From the NCBI GenBank assembly GCA_035502185.1, contig DATJUT010000063.1:53485-117484 (forward strand): DNA of 64,000 nt, given 5' to 3'. This DNA comes from Gemmatimonadales bacterium. GTDB taxonomy: Bacteria > Gemmatimonadota > Gemmatimonadetes > Gemmatimonadales > JACORV01. The notes beneath the pieces were generated by a model, which made no database searches, had not been told where the DNA came from, and saw nothing but the letters and a program-made list of their open reading frames with translations. Numbering within the stretch: the stretch's first letter is position 1; each line of letters starts with the position of its first letter. A program made the translations under genes and the position numbers. Positions 25,698 through 36,400 of this stretch are shown one piece after another.

Positions 25698-27110
25698 GTG
25701 CCTGCCGAGTCGTTCCCGAAGCTCGTGCCGCGCCCCGAACGGGACGCGTGGGGCGAGCGCCTGCCCCGGAGCCTCGGGCTGTGGAGCGCGGTGGCCGTGC
25801 TCGTCGGCTCGACCATCGGCAGCGGGATCTTCCGCACGCCGGCGCTGATCGCGGCGCGGGTGCCGGCCCCCGTCCCCATGCTGGGGGTGTGGGTTCTCGG
25901 CGGCGTGCTGGCGCTGTGCGGCGCCCTGACCTACGCCGAGCTGGCGGCGATGTACCCGCGCTCGGGGGGCCTGTTCGTCTACGTGCGCGAGGGGTTCGGC
26001 CGCATGCCGGCGTTCCTGCTGGGCTGGACCGAGCTGCTGGTGATCCGCGCCTCGGCCCTGGGCGCCACCTCGACGGTGTTCGCGGAGTACCTGCTGCGCT
26101 CGCTGGGGAAGAATCCGGAGCTGGCGCAGTATGCGCCGCTCGTGCACCCACTGGCCGCCGCGGCCATCGTCGTGACCGCCGTCTTCAACTACGTGGGCGT
26201 GGGTTGGAGCGCGTTGGTGCTCAACGCCACGACGGCGGCCAAGTGCGGCGCGCTGGTGCTGCTGGTGCTGGTGGCCTTCGCGGCCGGGCACGGCGACTTC
26301 CGGCACTTCGCCGGCCTGACGCCGACCGGCGGAGGGACGCTCGAGGCGGGGCTGTTCGGCCTGGCGCTGGTGTCCGTGCTGTGGGCGTACGACGGGTTCG
26401 CCGACGTCTCGTTCGTGAGCGGAGAGGTGCGCGACCCGCAGCGCAACCTGCCGCGGGCGCTGCTGCTCGGGACCGGCGCCGTCGTGGCGATCTACCTGCT
26501 GGTGAACGCGGCCTATCTCTACCTGCTGCCGATCGGCGAGGTGGCCCGCTCGCGGCTGGTGGCCGCCGATGCGGCGGAGCTGCTGGTGGGCCGCGTGGGC
26601 GTCGGGCTCGTGGCGGTCGTGGTGATGGTTTCCACCTTCGGGGGTCTCGCGGGCTCGATGCTGACCGGGCCGCGCATCTTCTTCGCCATGGCGGACGACC
26701 GGCTGTTCTTCCGGGGGGTGGCGCGCATCCATCCCCGGTTCCGGACGCCGTCCGTCGCCATCGTGCTCACGGCCGGACTCGGGGTCGCCTTCGTGCTGGC
26801 GCGGACGTTCGAGCAGCTGGCCGACACGTTCGTGCTCGCCCTGTGGCCGTTCTATGCGCTGGGCGCGGCGGCGGTGTTCGTCCTGCGGCGCCGCCTCCCC
26901 GCCGCCGACCGTCCGGTGCGGGTGTGGGCCTATCCGCTGCCGCCCATCCTGTTCCTCCTGGCCGCGGTCCTGATCCTCGGCAACGCCCTGGTGACGAACC
27001 CCGGCGGCTCGGCGCTCGCCTTCGGCGTCATCCTCACGGGGCTCCCGGCCTACTGGCTCTGGTCGCGCTCCAGGGCCGGCCGCACCGGGGGCACGGCGCC
27101 CGTCGCGTAG
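25698..27110 (+). CDS. APC-superfamily amino acid permease
   Basis: A 470-residue transporter with 12 predicted helices. Helix 1 contains the substrate-binding loop GSTIGSGIFRTPALIA, typical of the LAT-like/APC amino acid exchangers, and helix 6 has WAYDGFADVSFVSGEVRDPQRNLPRAL, also a family hallmark. It should take up or exchange amino acids across the inner membrane; the substrate is open. The GTG at 25698 gives a short cytoplasmic N-terminus; an in-frame ATG at 25644 lies inside the palindrome and is less likely. Confidence 0.88.
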   Translation: MPAESFPKLVPRPERDAWGERLPRSLGLWSAVAVLVGSTIGSGIFRTPALIAARVPAPVPMLGVWVLGGVLALCGALTYAELAAMYPRSGGLFVYVREGFGRMPAFLLGWTELLVIRASALGATSTVFAEYLLRSLGKNPELAQYAPLVHPLAAAAIVVTAVFNYVGVGWSALVLNATTAAKCGALVLLVLVAFAAGHGDFRHFAGLTPTGGGTLEAGLFGLALVSVLWAYDGFADVSFVSGEVRDPQRNLPRALLLGTGAVVAIYLLVNAAYLYLLPIGEVARSRLVAADAAELLVGRVGVGLVAVVVMVSTFGGLAGSMLTGPRIFFAMADDRLFFRGVARIHPRFRTPSVAIVLTAGLGVAFVLARTFEQLADTFVLALWPFYALGAAAVFVLRRRLPAADRPVRVWAYPLPPILFLLAAVLILGNALVTNPGGSALAFGVILTGLPAYWLWSRSRAGRTGGTAPVA

Positions 27111-27198
27111 CGGGCCCCGTCGCGCCGGCTGCGTCGCGGGCGGAGCCCCGTGTCGTCTCGCTGCCCCGCTCCCGGACTTCGGCCTTCATCGAAACGAA

Positions 27199-27222
27199 GC
27201 CGCCCCCCTTGCGGAGGGCGGC
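27199..27222 (-). terminator. Terminator of the second TonB receptor gene
   Basis: Ten paired positions with one mismatch around a four-base loop, starting 25 bases after the receptor stop. On the minus strand it is followed by TTCGTTTCG, a short T-rich tail. Confidence 0.6.
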
Positions 27223-27246
27223 TCGCCGTACGGGTGAGGCTACGAG

Positions 27247-30200
27247 CTAATTGAACAAGTAGCGCACACCCAGGTTCAACCGCCACACGTCGTTCGTCGT
27301 CACCGACTTCTGGAACGAGTGCGTGATCAGCGACGTGCCGATGTTCTCCAGCCGGTACGTCGGGGCGCCGTTGGCGTCGGAACCCACGAAGACCAGGGGT
27401 GCCACGGTGCCAGTGCCGGCGCTCGGCAGCGTCGAAATCTGCCCGAGGCCCCAGTTGTGATTCAGCCAGTTGGTGAAGTTCAGCATGTCGAGCCGGATCT
27501 GGAACCGGCTGGTCTGGCCGGCGATCGCCCGGCCGATGTCCTGCGAGATGCTCAGGTCGGCACGCCAGACCATCGGCAGGAAGACGGCGTTGCGCTGAGC
27601 GTACTGGCCGCGGTGGGAGCTGAGGTACGAGTCCTGCTCGATGAAGGCCTCCCACGCCGCCTGCTGTTGCTGGCGGGTGTACGTGACGGCGCCCGCGCCG
27701 GACCCCACGGTCAGCGGCACGAAATTCATCTGGCTGGTGTCCGTCGTCGGGATCCAGATCAGGTCGTTGCCGCGGACCCCGTCGCCGTTCATGTCGCCGG
27801 CGAACACGTAGCTGGTGTTGCCGTTGGTGTGGCCGTCGAAGTAGACGCTCACGGAGGTGTTCCCGACCCACCCCGCCCCCACCAGCTTCCCGATGAAGTT
27901 CTGGGTGTAGGTGATGGCCGCAAAGAACCGGTTCTTCTGCATGTTGCCGGAGTACCCGGCTCCCGGATTGTTGGGGTCGGCCGACTGCGCGTTGGCACTC
28001 CACGAGCCGTAGGCGATGGAGCCCGGGTCCACGGTGTTGCGGCTCACGCCGTAGCTGTAGCCCAGCTTGGCATAGAGTCCTGTGGCGACGGGGCGCTCCA
28101 ACGTGAACGTGAGCACCGAGGAGTGGCCGATGCCCTCGTTGGTCAGCACCGTCGCGTCGGCGGAAACGGCCGTGTACAGCTGGTTCGCGTGGGTATGGGT
28201 CGCGTTGTTCAACCAGCGCGGCCGATTGTCCACGCCCGAGAACGTCGTGTCCGCTGCGGGCAGGTTGACGTTCTCGTACGCGACGCCGTTCACGTCCTTG
28301 GTGTACAGGAACTCGGCGCTGGCGGTGAGCCCGAGGAAGGGCAGGCGCCGGTCAATGCCGATGTTGCTGCGCCACACCTGCGGGAACTTGAAGTTCGGGT
28401 CGGTGAGCGCGAGCTCGTAGCTGGCCGCGGGACCGCCCGTGACGGAGGCCGGCGCATAGTGATACGGATCCGGGTTGAACGGATAGGCGGTGGTGTTCTT
28501 CTGCTGAATGAAGCCCGTCAGCACCCCGGTGTTGCCGATCTGGTTCGAGATCCACACGTAGGCCGGGCGGCCGGCGAACAGGCCTGTGCCGCCGCGCAGC
28601 TGCGTGGTGTGCTTGCCCTGCACGTCCCAGTTCAGGCCCAGGCGCGGCGACCACTCCGGCTTGACCGACGGCAGCTTGCCGGTGTTGTACGTCGTCGTCG
28701 GGCAGGTCGCCGACGTGGCCGCGCAGCCGAACCCGAGGCGGAAATGCATCGTGTCCGCCTGCGTGTTGTCGTAGGCGGTGTTCCCGAACCACGGGGCGTC
28801 GACCCGCAGGCCCGCCGTGACGGTCATGTCCCTGGTGGGCCGCCACAGGTCCTGCGCGTACACGCCGGCGTACTGGACGTCCAGCGGCTGGACGGGCACG
28901 CTCTGGCCGGGGATGTTCGCGTACCGGTACTGGAAGGTGTTCAGCGTCACCGGCGACGTGGTGCGGTTCGGGTTGGCCAGGTAGTCGTTGAGGTCGGTGT
29001 AGAAGTCCGCGAGCGAGTTGTACACGTACACGCTCTGCGCGCCCGGGAAGAAGATGTTCAGCGAGTGATACTTCTCGTAGCTCACTCCGAACGTCAGCGT
29101 CTGGTTGCGCAGGTAGAAGTTGTAGTTGTCCTGCAGCTGGAAGCTGTGGTACCTGAGCGTGTTGTCGGGCGTGAACGGCTCGAACCCGAGGGCCGTGTAC
29201 GACGTGCCGCCGTTGAGGATCTCGATCAGCGGGAACCAGGGAGGCGAGACGTTCGACCGGCTCTCATCGTTCGAGGTGTACCCGATGATGAAGTTGTTGG
29301 ACATCTTGGTGCCGATCGTCGAGTTCCACTCGGCCACGGTGGAGCGGATGTTCTCGAGGATGGCGTAGTTGCTGCCCGCGAAGTTCAGCGAGTTCAGGTT
29401 GCTGCGCACGCCGCCGACCCCCAGCGACGCCGAGTTCGACATCAGGATCGGCGACTGCGAGTTCAGCAGGTTGTACCGCACCGAGATCTTGTTGTGGTCG
29501 TTCAGGTTGAAGTCGAGCCGGGTCAGGAAGCGCGTGGACGGGATCTGGAAGCTGTAGCCCTGATACGCGCCGGGGTTGAAGTTGAAGTTCTTCTGCATGT
29601 AGCTGCTGATCGAGTCCAGGTCCGACGCGAGCACGCGGGTGACGCTGCCGCCCACGGTCTGCGTGCCGGTGTTGGCCGTATAGGTCGTGGCCGGCGTGGT
29701 CTGGGCGTCGTTCTCGTAGCTGGCGAAGAAGAACAGGCGGTTCGGGATGATGGGCCCGCCCACATTGACGCCGATGTCGTGGTACTTGAAGGTGCCGGGG
29801 TTGAAGGTGTTCGCGCCGGCCTGCGTGCCGACGAGGCTGTTGCTCCGCCAGCCGTAGTACAGCGACCCGGTGAACTGGTTGGTGCCGCTGCGGGTGACCA
29901 TGTTGACGCCGGCGCCCACGAAGTTGCCCTGGCGCACGTCGTACGGCGCCACGTTCACCTCGACCTGCTCGAGCGCGTCGAGCGAGATGGCCGCCACGCC
30001 GGTGCGGTCGCCGGGCTCCCCGGCGAGGCCGAACGAGTTGTTGAAGTACGACCCGTCGATCGTCATGTTGTTCAGCAGGTTGTTCTGGCCCGCGAACGAG
30101 TAGCCGTTGGTCCCGTTCTCGTACTGCGGGGTCAGCCGGAGGAGGTCCTCCACCCGCCGGGTGACGGTCGGCAGCTGCTGGATCGCGGCCGTGGGGACGG

Positions 30201-30624
30201 CGGTCGCCGCTCCGGTCCGCGCCGAGCTGAAGATCGGGTCGCTCTGCCCGGTCACGGTGATGGGCTCGATCTCCACGCTCACCGGCGTCAGCATGAACTG
30301 CAGGTCCGCGGTCACGCCCAGCTGCAGGTAGATCCGGTCCTGCACCTGCTGCCGGTAGCCGACGTATGCGACCCTCACGCTGTACGGCCCACCGACGCGC
30401 ATGCCGGGGAGGGTGAACCGGCCATCCTCTCCCGTCGTGCCGACGTACGAGGTTCCGGACGGGCCGTGCACGGCGACCACGTGGGCCCCCACGAGGGCGG
30501 CGCCCGACGAGTCGCTCACGACCCCGGTCATCGCCGACGTCGTGACCCCTTGGGCACGCAGCGCCGTCGTGCCCGCGAAGGCGACCAGCGCAGTCAGCAG
30601 ACAAATCCTGCCAGGTAGCTTCAT
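27247..30624 (-). CDS. TonB-dependent receptor, Oar-like
   Basis: A 1125-residue outer-membrane receptor. The signal peptide ends LRA before Gln25. A carboxypeptidase regulatory-like domain (about 30-115) precedes the plug (about 120-280, LLNNMTIDGSYFNNSFG) and a barrel with many Asn/Tyr-rich strands. It resembles the Myxococcus Oar protein group and ends LGVRYLFN, so the last residue is Asn after Phe rather than Phe. The substrate is unknown. Unlike the first receptor it is a single-gene unit. The ATG at 30624 is preferred over an in-frame start at 30696 because GGAGGG precedes it and the signal peptide follows at once. Confidence 0.92.
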   Translation of the reverse strand: MKLPGRICLLTALVAFAGTTALRAQGVTTSAMTGVVSDSSGAALVGAHVVAVHGPSGTSYVGTTGEDGRFTLPGMRVGGPYSVRVAYVGYRQQVQDRIYLQLGVTADLQFMLTPVSVEIEPITVTGQSDPIFSSARTGAATAVPTAAIQQLPTVTRRVEDLLRLTPQYENGTNGYSFAGQNNLLNNMTIDGSYFNNSFGLAGEPGDRTGVAAISLDALEQVEVNVAPYDVRQGNFVGAGVNMVTRSGTNQFTGSLYYGWRSNSLVGTQAGANTFNPGTFKYHDIGVNVGGPIIPNRLFFFASYENDAQTTPATTYTANTGTQTVGGSVTRVLASDLDSISSYMQKNFNFNPGAYQGYSFQIPSTRFLTRLDFNLNDHNKISVRYNLLNSQSPILMSNSASLGVGGVRSNLNSLNFAGSNYAILENIRSTVAEWNSTIGTKMSNNFIIGYTSNDESRSNVSPPWFPLIEILNGGTSYTALGFEPFTPDNTLRYHSFQLQDNYNFYLRNQTLTFGVSYEKYHSLNIFFPGAQSVYVYNSLADFYTDLNDYLANPNRTTSPVTLNTFQYRYANIPGQSVPVQPLDVQYAGVYAQDLWRPTRDMTVTAGLRVDAPWFGNTAYDNTQADTMHFRLGFGCAATSATCPTTTYNTGKLPSVKPEWSPRLGLNWDVQGKHTTQLRGGTGLFAGRPAYVWISNQIGNTGVLTGFIQQKNTTAYPFNPDPYHYAPASVTGGPAASYELALTDPNFKFPQVWRSNIGIDRRLPFLGLTASAEFLYTKDVNGVAYENVNLPAADTTFSGVDNRPRWLNNATHTHANQLYTAVSADATVLTNEGIGHSSVLTFTLERPVATGLYAKLGYSYGVSRNTVDPGSIAYGSWSANAQSADPNNPGAGYSGNMQKNRFFAAITYTQNFIGKLVGAGWVGNTSVSVYFDGHTNGNTSYVFAGDMNGDGVRGNDLIWIPTTDTSQMNFVPLTVGSGAGAVTYTRQQQQAAWEAFIEQDSYLSSHRGQYAQRNAVFLPMVWRADLSISQDIGRAIAGQTSRFQIRLDMLNFTNWLNHNWGLGQISTLPSAGTGTVAPLVFVGSDANGAPTYRLENIGTSLITHSFQKSVTTNDVWRLNLGVRYLFN

Positions 30625-30732
30625 GCCAATTCCCTCCATCCGCCGAGACTGATGGTGATTGGATGAGCGAGGTGCAGCGCGATTCCGTCCGGGCATGCCG
30701 AAGCAGCCGATAGGGGGTGAAAGGGCACAAAG

Positions 30733-30761
30733 AACATTCCGCCCGGCGGGCGAAGCGTCAA
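30733..30761 (-). promoter_or_regulatory. Candidate promoter of the second TonB receptor
   Basis: On the minus strand TTGACG (30761-30756) is followed after 17 bases by AATGTT (30738-30733), about 110 bases before the ATG. The spacer contains a short GC palindrome. Confidence 0.4.
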
Positions 30762-30775
30762 GTCACGCCAATGTC

Positions 30776-31876
30776 TCAAGTCCTGGCATTGGCGAACAGC
30801 AGGGCTCCCGATACCCCGAACAGCGAATTGGGTATCCACGCCGCCACCAGGGGCGGCACGACACCCCCGGCGCCGACGGCCTTCATGATCTGCACCATGG
30901 TGAGGAAAACGATGGTGGTGGCGAGACTTACGGCCACGCCGTAGGCGGCGCCGCTGCGGCCGCCCGCCACGCCGAGCGGCGCCCCGAACAGCGCGATGAT
31001 CAGGCAGGTGCAGGGGATGGCGAGCTTGAGGGCCCGCTCGACCTTCAGCTTGTTCGCGTCGCCGCCGGCGCGCTCGACCGTGCGCACGTAGTGACCCAGC
31101 TCGGCGTAGCGCATCTGGTCCGGCGCCTTGGGCTCGACCAGCAAATCGAGCGGCCGCTCGGACATGGCCCGCTGCCGGAGGGAATCGAAGCCGAACGCCG
31201 CCTCGCGATCGCGGCCGAAGAACAGCCGCAGCGAGCCGCCCTTGAGCGTCCAGCCGAGGCGGGGCGCGAAGCTCGCCGTCCGGGCATCGAGGTAGTAGCC
31301 GGGGAAGGAGTCGGCCGCGGGGCCGTCCACGGCGCCTTCCCGCTCGATCTGGACGCCGGTCATCGACCGGTCGGGCACCGACAGGGATCCGATCGTGTAC
31401 ATCCGCCCGCCGTCGGCGCGGTAGACGAAGTTGTAGCGCATGGTCTGCGAGCGGACCTCCCGCTCGCCCAGCAGGGTGGCACGCCGCTCCTGCCCCAGCG
31501 GCGCGAACTCGCCGAGGAAGAAGGCGAACACGCTGGCGGCGGCCGCCAGCGCGAAGATCGGCAGCACCAGCCGGTGGAACGAGATGCCGGAGGCCTTGGC
31601 AGCCGTGATCTCCGAATGGCGGGCCAGCGCGCCGACCGAGAACACGGTGGCGAACAGCACCGCCGCCGGGGTGATGAAGAACACCTGCTCGGGCGCGCCG
31701 GCCAGGTAGGCGAGCGCGACGCGCAGCACCGGGAGGTTCTTGCTGATGTAGCGGTCCACGTGATCGGTGAGGTCGATGACGATCGTCAGCACCGGGAAGC
31801 CGAGGGCCGTGATCGCGAAGATCTTCAGGAACTCGCCCGTCAGGTAGCGGTCGAGCACCCGCACGCCGCGGATCAC
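30776..31876 (-). CDS. lptG: LptG-type lipopolysaccharide export permease
   Basis: A 366-residue LptF/LptG family protein: three N-terminal membrane helices (FLKIFAITALGFPVLTIVIDL start), a periplasmic beta-jelly-roll domain, and three C-terminal helices (IPCTCLIIALFGAPLGVAGGRSG). It should form the inner-membrane heterodimer that lifts lipopolysaccharide from the membrane with LptB, which is not in this window. It overlaps lptF by GTGA. The assignment of G versus F rests on gene order. Confidence 0.87.
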   Translation of the reverse strand: MIRGVRVLDRYLTGEFLKIFAITALGFPVLTIVIDLTDHVDRYISKNLPVLRVALAYLAGAPEQVFFITPAAVLFATVFSVGALARHSEITAAKASGISFHRLVLPIFALAAAASVFAFFLGEFAPLGQERRATLLGEREVRSQTMRYNFVYRADGGRMYTIGSLSVPDRSMTGVQIEREGAVDGPAADSFPGYYLDARTASFAPRLGWTLKGGSLRLFFGRDREAAFGFDSLRQRAMSERPLDLLVEPKAPDQMRYAELGHYVRTVERAGGDANKLKVERALKLAIPCTCLIIALFGAPLGVAGGRSGAAYGVAVSLATTIVFLTMVQIMKAVGAGGVVPPLVAAWIPNSLFGVSGALLFANART

Positions 31877-33408
31877 GCGCGCCGGGCCTTCCGGCGGCGC
31901 CCGAGCACGGCGATCCGCTCCCGCCAGCTTACGCCGCGCGCCGCGACCCGCTGGCGGTTGAGGCGCAGGAAGAAGACGAGACCGATCGCGGTCATCAGCA
32001 GGTTGGCGCCCCACATCGCCCAGAACGGCGTCACGATCAGCGCGTCGGCCAGCGTCTCCCCGCCGATCAGGCCCACGTAGTAGAACCCGAAGATCAGCAC
32101 GCTCGCACCGATCACCAGCCCGACGCCGCCCCGCGGGAAGCGCAGCGCCACGGGCGCGCCGATCACGACGAACACCAGGCACGCCGCGGCGATCGCGAAC
32201 TTCTTGTGGATCTCGATCTGGTAGCGCGCCGCCATCTGCCGCAGCGCGACCCGGCGCGCGTCCAGGTCCGCGAGGCGCAGGCGCAGCAGGTTGCCGGCGG
32301 AGTCGGCGATGGTGATGCGGTACCCGGCGACCGCCGCCGGCAGCGACGCCGCGGGCGGGCGGACCGCCGGGACCGGAGCGGGGCGCGGCGGCGGCTGCTG
32401 GGCGTGCGCGGCGCGCGGCCGCAGCAGGCGGCCCAGGCCGCCGAGCGCGCCGCAGTAGAGGGAGGCGACCTCCAGGGAGCGCTCGGGGCGCATCCCGGTC
32501 GTGTCGGCCTGCGGCAGCGGCGTCACGCCGAGCAGGGTGCGCACGTCGTTGCCGAGCGTGGCCTCGCGCTCGCGCCGCAGCGCGGCCAGCGAGAGCAGGT
32601 GGCGCCCGAGCTCGGTGCGCATCTCGCACACCGACATCTCCCGGTCGCCCCGGCCGATGTCCTCCCCGGTCCGCTCCAGCGTGTTGGAGATGCCGCGCTT
32701 GCGCACGAGGTCGGTGTGGAAGAACACCCGCCGGAACACGGCCGGCTGGGTCCGGTCCTGGTCGAACACGTAGCCGTCGAACAGCGTCAGCCACAGGTCG
32801 GTGCGCGTGGCGTTGAAGCGCATGTAGCCGCTGTCGGCGTAGATCGTGCGCCGCCGCTGGTCGCTGCTGAGGTCGTAGATCTGCACGTCCTTGAGCCGGT
32901 CGGTGGACTGGTCGATGCGGCCAGCCCGCAGGAAGAACTGCTGCGGGATGACCTCGTTGACCATCTGCTCCTTGAGCTCGAAGGTGGGCCGCTTGCGCGC
33001 GATGTCGACCAGCAGCGTCTTCAGCTTGTGATTGGAGGGCGGGAGCACCTGGTCGATGAACAGGAAGGCGACGATCGCGAGGCCGAGCGAGGCGAGCAGC
33101 ACCGGCCGGACCAGGGCGACCAGGTTCACGCCGCTGGCGCGCAGCGCGGTGATCTCGTTGTCCGCGCCCAGGCGCACGAACGCGTACAGGACGGCGACCA
33201 GCACGGCCATCGGCAGCGTCATGGCCACGATGAACGGCACCGACAGGCCGAACACCTCGAGGATCACGCCCCAGGGGAGCCCCTTGCCAACCAGCTGGCT
33301 GAACTGCCGGGCGACCTGGTTCAGCAGCATCAGGCCGGTGAGCGCCCCCAGGGCGAACGCGAACGGCGGGAGGTGCTCGCGCAGCAGGTAACGCGACAGC
33401 AGCTTCAC
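31873..33408 (-). CDS. lptF: LptF-type lipopolysaccharide export permease with enlarged periplasmic domain
   Basis: A 511-residue LptF/LptG family protein. The N-terminal half (MKLLSRYLLREHLPPFAFAL, LGADNEITALRASGV) and the C-terminal helices (IHKKFAIAAACLVFVVIGAPVALRFPRGG) are typical. It is about 130-150 residues longer than usual: between about residues 260 and 390 there is an extra region with a Pro-rich stretch (QQPPPRPAPVPAVRPP). It is co-transcribed with lptG and divergent from sprA. Confidence 0.88.
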   Translation of the reverse strand: MKLLSRYLLREHLPPFAFALGALTGLMLLNQVARQFSQLVGKGLPWGVILEVFGLSVPFIVAMTLPMAVLVAVLYAFVRLGADNEITALRASGVNLVALVRPVLLASLGLAIVAFLFIDQVLPPSNHKLKTLLVDIARKRPTFELKEQMVNEVIPQQFFLRAGRIDQSTDRLKDVQIYDLSSDQRRRTIYADSGYMRFNATRTDLWLTLFDGYVFDQDRTQPAVFRRVFFHTDLVRKRGISNTLERTGEDIGRGDREMSVCEMRTELGRHLLSLAALRREREATLGNDVRTLLGVTPLPQADTTGMRPERSLEVASLYCGALGGLGRLLRPRAAHAQQPPPRPAPVPAVRPPAASLPAAVAGYRITIADSAGNLLRLRLADLDARRVALRQMAARYQIEIHKKFAIAAACLVFVVIGAPVALRFPRGGVGLVIGASVLIFGFYYVGLIGGETLADALIVTPFWAMWGANLLMTAIGLVFFLRLNRQRVAARGVSWRERIAVLGRRRKARRA

Positions 33409-33433
33409 GGTCTAAGTCGTGTCCCGATCGGGG

Positions 33434-33462
33434 TTGAGGGGCCTCCGGCGTCGTCGTATAAT
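33434..33462 (+). promoter_or_regulatory. Strong sigma-70-like promoter of sprA
   Basis: TTGAGG (33434-33439), 17 bases, then a perfect TATAAT (33457-33462). The transcript would begin about 27 bases before the sprA GTG. It is one of the best consensus promoters in the window. Confidence 0.7.
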
Positions 33463-33495
33463 ACCCCGAGTAGCCGCCCAGGAATACCACTGAAA

Positions 33496-36400
33496 GTGCG
33501 GGCGTACGTGACGCGCATTGCCGTCGCGATCACTCTTCTCGCCGTCCTCGCCGCCTCCAGAGCTCACGCGCAGCAAGCCGACTCGCTGCCGCGGCTGCGC
33601 CCGCCGCGGTTCGCCGGGGACACGCTCGCCATCCGGTGGCCGGCGGCGCTCGGCTACCTGCTCCCCGCGCGCGTGGACGCGGGCACGGCGGGCCGGCGCT
33701 GGAGCGACTCGCTGCTCGCGGACCTGGCCGCGCGGCAGGCGGCGCGCTGGCACTTCGGCGTGGCGGGCGGTGACAGCACGGCCCTGTTCGGCCTGCGGCC
33801 GCCGGCCCCCGTGGCGGTGCTGGCGCCGCCGCCGGTGGAGGAGACGGTCCGCCCGCAGCAGAGCGTCCTGCAGCGTTACGCCGACCTCGGGATCGTGCTC
33901 AACGCGCGGTTCGAGCTGCGCTACGACCACCTCAAGAACCTCCGCTGCCAGCCCGGCGACGCCGCCGTGCTGTCGTCCGGCTGCTCGTCGGCGGTCACGC
34001 CGCCGCGGCTCGATCCGCAGTTCGACGTGCGGACCGGGGGCATCGTGGGGCAGCGGGTCCACCTCGACGTGGACTACAACTCCCAGCGCGAGTTCGACGC
34101 GTCGAACAACATCAAGCTCTACTACCAGGGCCTCCAGGACGAAGTGCTGCAGCGCGTCGAGGTCGGGAACGTGACCTTCCGCGCACCCGGGTCGCAGTTC
34201 ATCACCGGCGGGATCCCCGCCAACAACTTCGGCTTCCAGGCGTCCGGCCAGATCGGGCCGATCGACTTCAGCGGGATCTACGCCCAGCAGCGCGGCAACG
34301 TGGTGAGCGGCCGCAGTTACGTGGTCGGCCAGCAGACGCTGCAGGCGGTGGACCGGACGGTCATGGACCGCGACTACGAGCCCAACCGCTTCTTCTTCGT
34401 GGTCGACCCCGCGACGCTCCCCGGGTACCCGCGCGTGGATGCGCTCAACCTCAACCTGGCCGGACTGCCGCGGCAGGACCAGGTGGTCCAGGTGCGGGTG
34501 TACCGCCGCCGCAGCACCGTGGGCGTGACGACGGCGCAGCAGAGCTACGGCGGCATCCCCGCCGTGGCCGACCGACCCGACAGCCCGCAGCGCGCCGGCC
34601 CGTTCCCGTGGGAGCTGCTGATCGAGGGCCGGGACTACTATCTCGACCCCTCGGGCCTGTGGTTCGCGCTCACCAACCAGCTCGACAACGGCGACTACCT
34701 GGCCGTCTCGTACGTCACCGCCGCGGGCGACAGCATCGGCACGTTCCCTGCCGCGGCGACCGCCGGCCGCGTGGACACCCTGCGCCTGATCCAGGAGCCG
34801 CAGCGCGGCCCCGACGTGCCGACCTTCCGGTACATGATGCGCAACGTGTATCGGGTGGGCGGCACCGGCAGCGTGGTGCGCGACGGGATGCAGCTCAGGA
34901 TCGTCGTGGCCCAGTCGGAGCGCCCGGCGTCCGGGGCCGCCACCTTCCTGGCGCTGCTCGGGCTCTCCCTGACGACCGACCAGACCCAGTTCGACCAGTT
35001 CAACCGCCTGTTCCCGCGCTCGCGCGATCCGGCCGGCGGCGCTCCGCTGCGGGACTACTACGTCGTCTTCCCGACCCTCGCGCCGTTCGCCGACAGCACC
35101 GTGCTGGCGCCGCAATACCGCAACGACTCCCTGTACCGCACGCCCACCTACCTGCTGCTGACGCAGGGGCCGACACCCCTCTACCAGCTCGCGCTCCACT
35201 ACCAGGCCTCGGGCGGGGACCAGTCCGGCACGCTGAACCTGGGGGCCGTGCAGCTGCGGCCGGGGAGCGAGCGGCTGACGGTGGGCGGCCGCACCCTGGT
35301 CCGCAACGTGGACTACACGATCAACTACGAGGTCGGCCAGGTCAGCTTCCTGCACCCGGACTCGCTGTTCGCCACCCCGGCGACCGTGAACGTTCAGTAC
35401 GAGGAGCAGCCCGGCTTCGCGATCGCGCCGACCTCGATCTACGGCCTCCAGACGCGCTACGACTTCGGCGACCACGGCTCGGTGACGGTGCTCGGCCTGC
35501 TGCAGCAGCAGCAGTCGAACTTCACCCGTCCGCCGCTCGGCTTCGAGCCGTCGTCCAACTTCGTCGGCGGCGTGTCCGGCAATTTCCACTTCGAGCCGCT
35601 GGGCCTCACGCGGCTCCTGAACCACCTGCCCCTGGTGCGCACCGAGGTGCCCTCGCAGATCACGCTCGACGCGGAGCTGGCCACGTCCCGGCCCTCGCCC
35701 AACCAGGTCGGCCAGGCCTGGGTCGAGACCTTCGAGGGCGAGGGGGGGACGTTCCTGCCGCTGACCGAGAGCTCCTGGCAGCAGGGCAGCCGGCCGGCCT
35801 CGCCGCACGGGCTCGCCGGCACCGGCATCGATCCGGTGAGCGGATTCGCGGACGCGAACGCGGTGCCGCTGGTGTGGCAGAACCTGATCCGCACCACGGG
35901 CGGCGGGTACCTGCAGTTCAGCTCCCAGGACATCGACCCCACGATCGTCACCCAGGGCACGGCGGGCAGTCTCGAGAACGTGCTCTGGCTCAGCCTGCAC
36001 CCCGACACCATCGGCGGCCTGCCCAACCAGACCACCGGCCTGATGCGCTGGCTGCTGCCGCACACGCCCGGGCCCCGGTGGCGCTCCATCACGCTCCCGC
36101 TGTCGGCCACGGGCGTGGACCTCTCGCGGGTCGAGTACCTCGAGTTCTGGGTGTTCGAACTCCCCAACTCCCCGGCGCGCCAGGCCGGCGCCTCCCTCGT
36201 CTTCGACTTCGGCCGGGTGTACGAGGACGCGGTGGACTTCGTGCCGACGAGCTTCACCGTCAGCCCCACCGGGGACACCACCTATTCGGGGCGCCGCCGC
36301 ATCGGCGAGGGGCGGCTCGACACCGAGCGCGACACGCTGACCAACTCCTGGAACGCGCTGATCAACGACAACGGCATCCTCGGGGCGGTGGCGGACAGCA

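Noticed and set aside
27319-30618. Plus-strand open frame of about 1100 codons opposite the second TonB receptor
   Set aside because: Composition is Arg/Val/Gly/His-rich and featureless; the minus strand has the receptor domains and a ribosome binding site.
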